Below, one piece after another: positions 8,702 through 15,789 of a DNA stretch of 64,000 nt. This DNA is from Beijerinckiaceae bacterium (lineage in GTDB: Bacteria > Pseudomonadota > Alphaproteobacteria > Rhizobiales > Beijerinckiaceae), in the NCBI GenBank assembly GCA_947370975.1, contig CANBNG010000005.1, positions 124,001 to 188,000 of the forward strand, given 5' to 3'. A model generated the notes under the pieces. It was given only the letters and a program-made list of their open reading frames with translations. It searched no databases and had not been told where the DNA came from. Position 1 is the stretch's first letter; every line of letters begins with the position of its first letter. Made by a program: the position numbers and the translations under genes.

Positions 8702-9579
8702 TGAAGCCGCGTTCCTACGGTCCCTATCCTTATTCGCCCATCATCCGTCGGCCGAAATTTTCCTGGCCCAATGGCGCGCGCGTTGCCGTGTGGCTCATCC
8801 CCAATATCGAGTATTTCGCGCTTGATGAGCAGATTCCGGCGGCTGCCGGCGGTGGCGGCAAGGCCCCTGACGTGCCCTCCTGGGCGGTGCGCGACTATGG
8901 CAATCGCGTCGGTGTCTTTCGCATGATGGAAGTGATGGACCGCTACAAGGCGCGCGGCACCGTGGCGCTCAACAGCGATCTCTGCCGCATGCATCCCGAG
9001 ATCATCGAGGAATGTATGGCGCGCGACTGGGAGCTCATGGGACATAATGAATCCAACACGCGCCGCCTGAACGAAGTCTCGCCTGAAGAGGAAAAAGGCA
9101 TCGTCATGCGCACCGTGGCGGAGATCACCCGCGCGTCAGGCGTCAAGCCGCGCGGCTGGTTGGGCTCGGGCCTGCAGGAAACCTGGAACACGCTCGATTA
9201 TCTGGCCGATGCGGGCCTCGATTATGTCGCCGACTGGGTCAGCGACGATCAGCCGGTCAAGATGACGCTCGATGACGGGCGCACGCTGATGTCGATCCCC
9301 TACAGCTATGAACTCAACGACAAGCCGGCCTTCGAGAAGAAGAACCGCACGCCCGAAGAATTCACCGCCATGATCCAGCGCCAGTTCGACGTGCTGTGGC
9401 GCGAAGGCGAGACGCAGGCGCGCGTCATGGCGATTGCGCTTCATCCCTACATCACCGGCGTGCCCCATCGCATTGGCGCGCTCGACAAGGGGCTTGAATA
9501 TATTTGCAAGCATGAAGGCGTGTGGCTGGCGACCGGCGCGGAAATCGCCGCCGCCGGGCGTGAAGCCCTTGGCGCTTGA
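8701..9579 (+). CDS. Polysaccharide-deacetylase-fold hydrolase, PuuE/allantoinase-like
   Basis: 292 residues of the NodB-fold family closest in feel to PuuE-type allantoinases: WPNGARVAVWLIPNIEYF at the N-terminus, TVALNSDLC where the metal-binding Asp pair normally sits, GHNESNTRRL where a HxxxH motif is expected, SGLQETWNT, and ALHPYITGVPHR near the C-terminus. The GHNESN form departs from the canonical His-rich metal site, which fits amide hydrolases of the PuuE type better than chitin or peptidoglycan deacetylases. It is translationally coupled to the isochorismatase gene; together they suggest stepwise hydrolysis of a ureide or cyclic amide. Confidence 0.82.
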   Translation: MKPRSYGPYPYSPIIRRPKFSWPNGARVAVWLIPNIEYFALDEQIPAAAGGGGKAPDVPSWAVRDYGNRVGVFRMMEVMDRYKARGTVALNSDLCRMHPEIIEECMARDWELMGHNESNTRRLNEVSPEEEKGIVMRTVAEITRASGVKPRGWLGSGLQETWNTLDYLADAGLDYVADWVSDDQPVKMTLDDGRTLMSIPYSYELNDKPAFEKKNRTPEEFTAMIQRQFDVLWREGETQARVMAIALHPYITGVPHRIGALDKGLEYICKHEGVWLATGAEIAAAGREALGA

Positions 9580-9590
9580 GGAGTAAGCCC

Positions 9591-10406
9591 GTGTCGGAAG
9601 CTGCTCTTCAAAGCTCGGAACCGGGGCGCGGCAAATCTTTCGCCGCCTCGTTTCTCGCCGCCGTGCGGGCGCGCATGTGGGGCATAGGCTCGGTCGTCGG
9701 CGGGCTCGCCCTGTGGGAGTTCGTCAGCCGCTTCATCGTCGGCAGCAAGCTCTTCCTTGCCGCGCCCTCGCAAGTGGCGGTCGCCTTGGTCAACCTCGCC
9801 GGAACGGGCGAGCTTGGCAAACATATCTACATCAGCGGACTCGAATTCCTGATCGGCTATGTGGTCGCCTGCGTTCTCGGCATTCTGCTCGGGCTCAGCA
9901 TGGCGCAATCGCCAGCCGCCAAACAGGCGCTCCAGCCCTGGGTCTCTGGCCTTTACGCCACGCCAACCGTCGCCCTCGCGCCTTTGTTCATCCTGTGGTT
10001 TGGCATCGGCATCTTGTCGAAAGTGGTGGTCGTCGCCGTTCTCGTGATCTTTCCTGTTGTCATCAACACGGAAGCGGGACTGCGCACGACGAGCGTGCAA
10101 CTTGTCGAGACGGTGCGCTCCTTTGGCGCCAATGCCCGCCAGATCTTTTTCAAGGTCTCGCTGCCCTCCGCCCTGCCCTTCATTTTCGCGGGGCTGAAAC
10201 TGGGCATCGGGCGCGGCTTGATCGGCGTCGTGGTGGCTGAATTGTTTGGCTCGCGCGCGGGTCTTGGTCAGCTCATCAGCCAATCGGCAGAGACCTTCAA
10301 CATGCCTGCACTTTTTGCCGGCGTCGCCATTCTGGCGGCAGCGGGCATTGCCATGACAAGCGGCTTTGGCTGGCTCGAGCGCCGCCTTTTGCCCTGGAGA
10401 GAATGA
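9591..10406 (+). CDS. ABC transporter permease, NitT/TauT (SsuC) type
   Basis: 271 residues from GTG 9591, chosen because GAGGAG lies seven bases upstream; an in-frame TTG at 9576 is a less likely start. Six hydrophobic helices and the EAA loop (TVRSFGANARQIFFKVSLPSALPFIFAGLKLG) identify the taurine/nitrate/sulfonate permease family. It overlaps the ATPase gene by four bases. No NMT1/SsuA-type binding protein is encoded in the operon, so it must be elsewhere. Confidence 0.9.
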   Translation: MSEAALQSSEPGRGKSFAASFLAAVRARMWGIGSVVGGLALWEFVSRFIVGSKLFLAAPSQVAVALVNLAGTGELGKHIYISGLEFLIGYVVACVLGILLGLSMAQSPAAKQALQPWVSGLYATPTVALAPLFILWFGIGILSKVVVVAVLVIFPVVINTEAGLRTTSVQLVETVRSFGANARQIFFKVSLPSALPFIFAGLKLGIGRGLIGVVVAELFGSRAGLGQLISQSAETFNMPALFAGVAILAAAGIAMTSGFGWLERRLLPWRE

Positions 10407-11191
10407 TGTCGGACAGTCCGGTCAAACTGTCGGTTGAGGGACTGACAAAAAAATTCGGCGACCTCGAAGTCCTGCGCAGCATTTCGACGTCCATCAATCG
10501 CGGCGAATTCGTTTCCATCGTCGGCCCGTCGGGCTGTGGCAAGACGACCTTCCTGCGCATTGTCGGCGGGCTTGAGAAAGCCAATAGCGGCGAGGTGAAA
10601 CTCGACGGACGCGTGCTCACAGGGCCTGGCTCGGATCGCGGTTTCGTCTTCCAGCAGGATAATCTTCTGCCATGGCGAACCGTGCTCGCCAATACTGAAA
10701 TCGGCCCGGAAATCGGCGGCTATAAAAATTCCGACCAGCGCAAGACAACGATGCGCTTGCTCAAGCTCGTCGGGCTTGAGGGGTTTGAAAATTATTATCC
10801 GCGCCAGCTCTCGGGCGGCATGCGCCAGCGCGTCAATCTCGCCCGTGCGCTGGCTGTCGACCCCGATCTGCTGCTGATGGACGAGCCCTTCTCGGCACTC
10901 GATGCGCAGACGCGCGAAATCATGCAGACCGAGCTGATGCGCATCTGGGAAGAGGGGCGCAAGACCGTGCTCTTTGTCACCCATCAGATCGACGAAGCTG
11001 TCTATCTGTCAGATCGTGTCTTCGTTTTCGCGCGCAGGCCCGGCCGCATCAACGAGATCGTCGAGATCGACCTGCCACGCCCGCGCCCGCTCGACATGAA
11101 GCGCACGCCCGAATTCATGCGCTATGTCGATCATATCTGGAAACTGATCGAAGAAGATGTGCGCGCCTCCGTGCTCGAAGAGCACGCTTAA
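10403..11191 (+). CDS. ABC transporter ATPase, NitT/TauT (SsuB) type
   Basis: 262 residues: Walker A GPSGCGKTT, Q-loop FVFQQDNLLPWRTVL, signature LSGGMRQRVNLARAL, Walker B LLLMDEPFSALD, switch FVTHQIDEAVYLSDR. The DNLLPWRTV and DEAVYL stretches are characteristic of SsuB/TauB/NrtD ATPases. It should power the permease encoded just upstream. Start ATG 10403 or the adjacent ATG 10406, preceded by TGGAGAG. Last gene of the operon; a long palindromic element follows. Confidence 0.92.
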   Translation: MMSDSPVKLSVEGLTKKFGDLEVLRSISTSINRGEFVSIVGPSGCGKTTFLRIVGGLEKANSGEVKLDGRVLTGPGSDRGFVFQQDNLLPWRTVLANTEIGPEIGGYKNSDQRKTTMRLLKLVGLEGFENYYPRQLSGGMRQRVNLARALAVDPDLLLMDEPFSALDAQTREIMQTELMRIWEEGRKTVLFVTHQIDEAVYLSDRVFVFARRPGRINEIVEIDLPRPRPLDMKRTPEFMRYVDHIWKLIEEDVRASVLEEHA

Positions 11192-11205
11192 GCGCGCTCG
11201 TGTAA

Positions 11206-11364
11206 CTCCCTCCCCCTTGTGGGGAGGGTTTGGGGTGGGGGTCGCGCAAGTCTTGCCTGTATGCAGCACGATGCGCGGAGTCAGATCTGTACCGGATAGA
11301 ATCGTGCGACCCCCACCCCGCTCAGCCTTCGGCTGAGTCGGCCCTCCCCACAAGGGGGAGGGAG
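11206..11364. repeat. Long imperfect intergenic palindrome with nested hairpin
   Basis: The arms 11206-11228 and 11342-11364 are a perfect 23-base inverted repeat (CTCCCTCCCCCTTGTGGGGA...). A second perfect pair, 11232-11245 and 11306-11319 (GGGGTGGGGGTCGC), lies inside it. Between the right-hand arms sits a small hairpin, CTCAGCCTTCGGCTGAG, at 11321-11337. It fills the gap between two convergent genes and contains no open reading frame. The form is that of dispersed palindromic intergenic repeats found in Rhizobiales; transcribed it would fold into one large stem and could act as a bidirectional terminator. Confidence 0.85.
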
Positions 11365-11427
11365 AGACCGAGAATGAGAGAGTGACCCGGCACAATTGCG
11401 AGGGCAGCGAATCAATGACAGCAAAAA

Positions 11428-12459
11428 TCAATCATCCAGAATCTGCCCGCCGTCCCAGCTCATCGCGAGGCGGCCGCTCATGACACGAAAGGCGTCACTC
11501 TCGATGACCTGCGCATAGAAATCGCGCAGGGTCGGAGCATCGAGCGCGGCAAGCCCAATGCGCGCTTCGCTTGAGGCGGGAAACAAGCGATCTATGACGG
11601 CATGCCTTGCAGCAACATCGGGCCGCGCGGCAAGCGCTTCGTCCGATATGCGTGCGGTCAGCATGGCGACCAGCCTATCGCGATCCATCATCGGCAATGC
11701 GGCCATAAAGCAGCCGGTGAGATCGCGCGCAAAAGCATGATCTGGATGATCCTCGCGAAACGGCGCGCGATTTGTGTGGCCAAGATGGGGCACGACGCGC
11801 CAATCGGCTGTCGTGCGCGGAAAACGCGCCAGCAGCTCACGTTCTTCGCGCGCAATGTAGAAGCGGTTCAAGCCTTCAAACAGCACGAATTCGTAATCCT
11901 GCGCGAGCAGCAGCGGCTCCCAGGCGCCATGCGCCTGCGCCATGCTGCCCGGCGCAACAGATTCAAGCAGGATGATGCGCGGGCGCAGGCGCGACCAATC
12001 ATTGCCGGCCAGCACCTCGCCCTCCGCGCCCTCGACATCGATCTTCAGGAAATCGACGCGCGGCAGATCGTGCAGGCGCGCAAGCGCGGCCAGCGTCGTG
12101 ATCGGCAGGCGATGGGTTTTATAGGCGACGCCAGACTGGCGTGCGGTTTCGGCGACCTCGACATGCATGGTTGAAAAGCCGTGCAGCCGCTCGACCGCAT
12201 GGAAATTCGCCTCGCCCTCATGCGCGCCAAGGAGTGCGGGCACGACAATGTCGCGCGGGCGCATGTGGGCATAGAGGGCGGCCAGATAGGCTTGCGGCTC
12301 GATGACGAGGCCATGCCAGCCCTGAAGGTAAAAGGCGCAGGAGACATTATCGGCGACTGGGTGGCCCGCACCCACATCGATATAAAAGCCCGAGGCCTGC
12401 CCGGCGAAGGCCAGACTCAGGTGATAATCCTCCAGATGCTGCGCATAAGACAGATCCAT
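11428..12459 (-). CDS. FkbM-family methyltransferase
   Basis: 343 residues from ATG 12459, which has an excellent GGAGG site; the reading frame extends upstream to 12615 but without conserved sequence. SAM-binding features of FkbM proteins are present: YIDVGAGHPVADNVSCAFY, GLVIEPQ, and the conserved DFLKIDVEGAEGEVL. These enzymes O-methylate sugars or small molecules. The last 110 or so residues (after about 230) lie beyond the usual domain and are not recognised. It stands alone, divergent from the acyl-CoA dehydrogenase gene; no glycan cluster is near. Confidence 0.87.
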   Translation of the reverse strand: MDLSYAQHLEDYHLSLAFAGQASGFYIDVGAGHPVADNVSCAFYLQGWHGLVIEPQAYLAALYAHMRPRDIVVPALLGAHEGEANFHAVERLHGFSTMHVEVAETARQSGVAYKTHRLPITTLAALARLHDLPRVDFLKIDVEGAEGEVLAGNDWSRLRPRIILLESVAPGSMAQAHGAWEPLLLAQDYEFVLFEGLNRFYIAREERELLARFPRTTADWRVVPHLGHTNRAPFREDHPDHAFARDLTGCFMAALPMMDRDRLVAMLTARISDEALAARPDVAARHAVIDRLFPASSEARIGLAALDAPTLRDFYAQVIESDAFRVMSGRLAMSWDGGQILDD

Positions 12460-12617
12460 TCGTTCCCCCTCCGGCCAGATCAGGCAGCGCCAGCCTAACG
12501 GAGCTGATGGGCCCTGCAAGCTGCGCCCTTGATTTGTCGGCTGCCTTACACGATCCTGCACCAAAGCCGGGATCCGGCGCAAAGCCCCTTTAAAGAGGGC
12601 GCGAGGGAGAGACACAA

Positions 12618-13769
12618 ATGGATTTCACGCTTCCCGAAGAATTGCGGATGCTCAAGGACAATGTGCGTCGCTATGTCGACAAGCACATGATTCCCAATGA
12701 GCGCATGACGCTCGATGGCGAAGAGCTCAAGCCCGAATGGCGTGAAAAATTCCAGCAAGGCGCAAAAGACCTTGGCATCTGGATGATGGAAGTGCCCGAG
12801 GAATTCGGCGGGCCGGGCCTTGGCATCATGCCGCGCGTCGTCGTGTGGGAGGAGCTTGCCCGCTCCATCGCCCTGCCCTCGCGTGGCGAGAGCATGATGG
12901 GACCAAGCGTGCGCGCCATTCTCTTTTCGCTCGAAGGCGAATTGCGCGAGAAATATCTCTTCCCCGTGCTGCGCGGCGAGAAGCGCGCCTGTTTTGCCCA
13001 GACCGAGCCCGAGGCCGGCTCCGACCCCGGCTCCATGCGCACCACGGCCGTGCGTGACGGCGATGATTACGTCATCAATGGCGTGAAGCGTTATATCAGC
13101 CATGCCGACAAGGCCGATTTCGCACAAGTGATGGCCGCGACCGATCGCACGAAAGGCTCGCGCGGCGGCATTTCCTGCTTCCTCGTCGACATGAACACGC
13201 CCGGCGTGAAGATCACCACGAAATACCAGACCATGATGGGCGACGCCCCTTGTGAAATCGTGTTCGACAATGTGCGCGTGCCCGCCACCCATCGCGTCGG
13301 CGAAGAGGGCGAGGGCTTCAAATTCGGCCAGAAATGGCTCGGCGTCGGGCGCATCAAACACGGCGCGCGCGCACTCGGCGTGGCCGAACGCTGCCTCGAG
13401 ATGGCGGTCTCCTATGCCAAGCAGCGCGTGACCTTCGGCAAGCCGCTGTCAGACCGGCAGGCGATCCAGTTCATGCTGGTGGATTCCTATGTCGAGCTGA
13501 AACAGGCGCGCCTGCTTGTCTATGAAGCTGCCTGCAAGATGGACGCGGGCGAGGACACGCGGGTCGATGCCTATATCTGCAAATCAAATGCCGATGAAAT
13601 GGCCTTCCGCGTGGTTGATCGCTGCATGCAGATCCATGGCGGCATTGGCCTGACGACCGATTTGCCGATCGAGAAAATGTGGCGTCAACAGCGCAGCTAC
13701 CGCATCACCGAAGGCGCGACCGAAGTCATGAAAATGGTCATCGCGCGCCATCTTCTGAAAACATACTGA
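12618..13769 (+). CDS. Acyl-CoA dehydrogenase
   Basis: 383 residues, a normal length. FAD-binding and active-site elements are seen: CFAQTEPEAGSDPGSMRTTA, YVINGVKRYISHA, QRVTFGKPLSDRQAIQFML, QIHGGIGLTTDLPIEKMWRQQRSYRITEGATEVMKM. The last stretch holds the catalytic-base Glu typical of medium-chain/CaiA-like members. It oxidises an acyl-CoA at the alpha-beta position using FAD. ATG 12618 is preceded by GAGGGAGAG. Its place at the head of a run of degradative genes suggests a catabolic rather than housekeeping role. Confidence 0.92.
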   Translation: MDFTLPEELRMLKDNVRRYVDKHMIPNERMTLDGEELKPEWREKFQQGAKDLGIWMMEVPEEFGGPGLGIMPRVVVWEELARSIALPSRGESMMGPSVRAILFSLEGELREKYLFPVLRGEKRACFAQTEPEAGSDPGSMRTTAVRDGDDYVINGVKRYISHADKADFAQVMAATDRTKGSRGGISCFLVDMNTPGVKITTKYQTMMGDAPCEIVFDNVRVPATHRVGEEGEGFKFGQKWLGVGRIKHGARALGVAERCLEMAVSYAKQRVTFGKPLSDRQAIQFMLVDSYVELKQARLLVYEAACKMDAGEDTRVDAYICKSNADEMAFRVVDRCMQIHGGIGLTTDLPIEKMWRQQRSYRITEGATEVMKMVIARHLLKTY

Positions 13770-13793
13770 CACGAACGGCGCGGCGCGCGGCGC

Positions 13794-13823
13794 TTGACAG
13801 CCCCGCGCGCCCGACCAGCTAAT
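13794..13823 (+). promoter_or_regulatory. Possible promoter for the 13.9-18.1 kb genes
   Basis: TTGACA at 13794-13799 and GCTAAT at 13818-13823 are separated by 18 bases and sit about 60 bases before the ATG at 13883. This fits a sigma-70-type promoter by spacing, although the -10 element is only a fair match. Tentative. Confidence 0.3.
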
Positions 13824-13882
13824 AGACGATGGGCGGACTGGCAAAAGACCAGCTGCCGGGGGGACTACCAGGGGGAGACGTC

Positions 13883-14980
13883 ATGCGCATGACGATGCTT
13901 GGCCGCAGCACATTCTGCACCGGCCTCTACGCAAGTATTTTGCTATGTGGGGCTCAAGCTGCCATGGCCGCAGAGCCGCTTGCCGATTTCTACGCGGGCA
14001 AGACCGTGCGCATGGTCATCCGCGCCGGTGTGGGTGGCGGCTACGACCAATATTCGCGCCTGCTTGGCCGCTATATCGGGCGTCACATCCCCGGCAATCC
14101 GACAATCCTGCCCGTCAACATGCCGGGCGGCGGCGGCATTGTTGCGGCGAATTTCGTGGCGCAGGTTGCACCCCGCGACGGCACGATCCTGACCATTGTG
14201 GGACAGGGACTTGTGGTCGATCAAGCGCTCGGCCTCAACACGAGTTTCAAGGCCGATCTGCGCACGTTCAACTGGGTCGGCAATCTCTCCAAGTCGAACC
14301 AGACAACCGTCGTCTGGCATACATCGAAAACCAGAACCTTCGAGGATGCACGCCAGCGCGAGACCCTGATCGGGGCAACGGGCGCAGGATCGATCTCGAC
14401 CCAATTGCCGGCCTTCTACAACAATATTCTCGGGACGAAATTCAAGATCGTCTTCGGCTATCCCGACGGGCGCGATGTCGATATCGCCATGGAGCGCGGC
14501 GAGGTCGAGGGGCGGGGCACCAACCCCTGGGCGAGCTATCGCGCCATGTCGCCGCGCCTTGTCTCCGACAAGCTCATCATTCCGCTCATTCAGGCTGGCC
14601 TGACGCGCGATGCCGATCTGCCCGATGTGCCCCTCATCAGCGATTTAGTGAAGCCCGAAGACAAGCCGCTCGCCATTTACATGGCGAAGGCGGTCAGCGT
14701 CGGGCGGCCCATTGCAACAACGCCGGGCACGCCCGCAGACCGCGTGGCGGCCCTGCGGCGGGCTTTCGACGCCACCCTGAAAGACCCCGACTTCATGCGC
14801 GAGGCAGACGCCCAGCGCGCTGAAATCGACCCCATGGATGGCGAGGAACTCGCCCGCACGGTCAACGAGCTCATCGGTGCGCCAGCAGCGCTGCGCGAAC
14901 GGGTGAAAATCGCCCTGCAGCCAAAGGATCGCGACATGGCCGCAGCGCCCGGCATGAAAGAGGAAAAGTCCGAGAAATGA
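13883..14980 (+). CDS. Bug/TctC-family periplasmic solute-binding protein
   Basis: 365 residues from ATG 13883, supported by GGGGGAG nine bases upstream. A signal peptide ends about AAMAAEP. The mature N-terminus, FYAGKTVRMVIRAGVGGGYD, and NMPGGGGIVAANFVAQVAPRDGT are Bug/TctC signatures (binding of carboxylates or other small anions). TctA/TctB membrane subunits are not adjacent, as is common for Bug proteins. Its stop overlaps the next gene (ATGA), linking it to a RidA-like protein and a molybdenum hydroxylase. Confidence 0.85.
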   Translation: MRMTMLGRSTFCTGLYASILLCGAQAAMAAEPLADFYAGKTVRMVIRAGVGGGYDQYSRLLGRYIGRHIPGNPTILPVNMPGGGGIVAANFVAQVAPRDGTILTIVGQGLVVDQALGLNTSFKADLRTFNWVGNLSKSNQTTVVWHTSKTRTFEDARQRETLIGATGAGSISTQLPAFYNNILGTKFKIVFGYPDGRDVDIAMERGEVEGRGTNPWASYRAMSPRLVSDKLIIPLIQAGLTRDADLPDVPLISDLVKPEDKPLAIYMAKAVSVGRPIATTPGTPADRVAALRRAFDATLKDPDFMREADAQRAEIDPMDGEELARTVNELIGAPAALRERVKIALQPKDRDMAAAPGMKEEKSEK

Positions 14981-15663
14981 TTGCGAGCCAATGGTCGAAA
15001 CTCGATGGGCGCGAAATCTTCAGCCTATCGGTCAGCACGCAACATCACGGCAGCGTCGAAGAGGAGACTGCGCGCACGATCCGGGCCGGTCTGAAGGCCA
15101 TCGAGGGCGAGGGATTGTCTACGGCCCATATCGTGCGCTCGCGCCTCTTCACGCAGGATCGTGACAGCCGCCAGCGCGCCAGCGATGTGCGGCGGGCCAC
15201 ATTGATCGGCGACCTGCGCGGGGCGAGCTCGAGCTTCTGGGACGGGCAGAGACTGCCCGCCGACGCGCGGGTGAGCCTTGACATCGTGGTGCTGCGACCG
15301 CAGTTGCCAGGGGCGACCAAACAGGTTGTCGATTACGATCCGCCCATCGCCCCGCCCATGTATGTCACACTCGACGGGCTCGTGTTTCTCTCAGGCGTCA
15401 CCGACACGACGCCGGGGCTGGCCGCACAGGCGCCTGCAATCCGGGCCTCCATTCGCGCCTCGCTGGAGGCAGTCGGCGCGCATTTGCGGGCGGCACGGAT
15501 GATGTCCGTGTTTCTGGCGCGCGAAGAGGATCCGCGCGTGGCGCTCGCGCTGATCGAGGAATATTTCCCCGAGGTCCGCTGCCCTGTCACCCTGACGCAG
15601 GTGGGTGGCTATTCGGCGCCTGAAAAACGTCTCGAAATCGAGATCACGGCGGCGCTCGGCTAG
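14977..15663 (+). CDS. RidA/YjgF-like protein, probable two-domain form
   Basis: 228 residues, about twice a RidA domain. The C-terminal half ends with the recognisable tail PVTLTQVGGYSAPEKRLEIEITA after SIRASLEAVGAHLRAARMMSVFL. The N-terminal half has a comparable helix/strand pattern, ending in SLDIVVLRP. RidA proteins deaminate reactive enamine/imine intermediates or, in chorismatase-related branches, act on other small molecules. Starts at ATG 14977, overlapping the TctC-type gene by four bases. The domain call is moderately secure, the substrate unknown. Confidence 0.7.
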   Translation: MIASQWSKLDGREIFSLSVSTQHHGSVEEETARTIRAGLKAIEGEGLSTAHIVRSRLFTQDRDSRQRASDVRRATLIGDLRGASSSFWDGQRLPADARVSLDIVVLRPQLPGATKQVVDYDPPIAPPMYVTLDGLVFLSGVTDTTPGLAAQAPAIRASIRASLEAVGAHLRAARMMSVFLAREEDPRVALALIEEYFPEVRCPVTLTQVGGYSAPEKRLEIEITAALG

Positions 15664-15789
15664 ATTGGCTGCCCCCTGCCGGTCTTGTACATTGGTCGCA
15701 GAGGCGGGATAAAGGGCGATGGGCCGCGCAGGCGGCCGTCACGGCCCGGATCGTGGCCGAGTCCAACAAGCTCAAGGGATGGAAGAACG

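Noticed and set aside
11206..11364. Insertion sequence
   Set aside because: The inverted repeats enclose only about 110 bases with no transposase frame; no target-site duplication was recognised.
13883..14980. Binding protein for the ABC permease/ATPase at 9591-11191
   Set aside because: It is a TctC/Bug protein, a family that works with TctAB or alone, not an SsuA/NMT1 type, and it belongs to a separate transcript.
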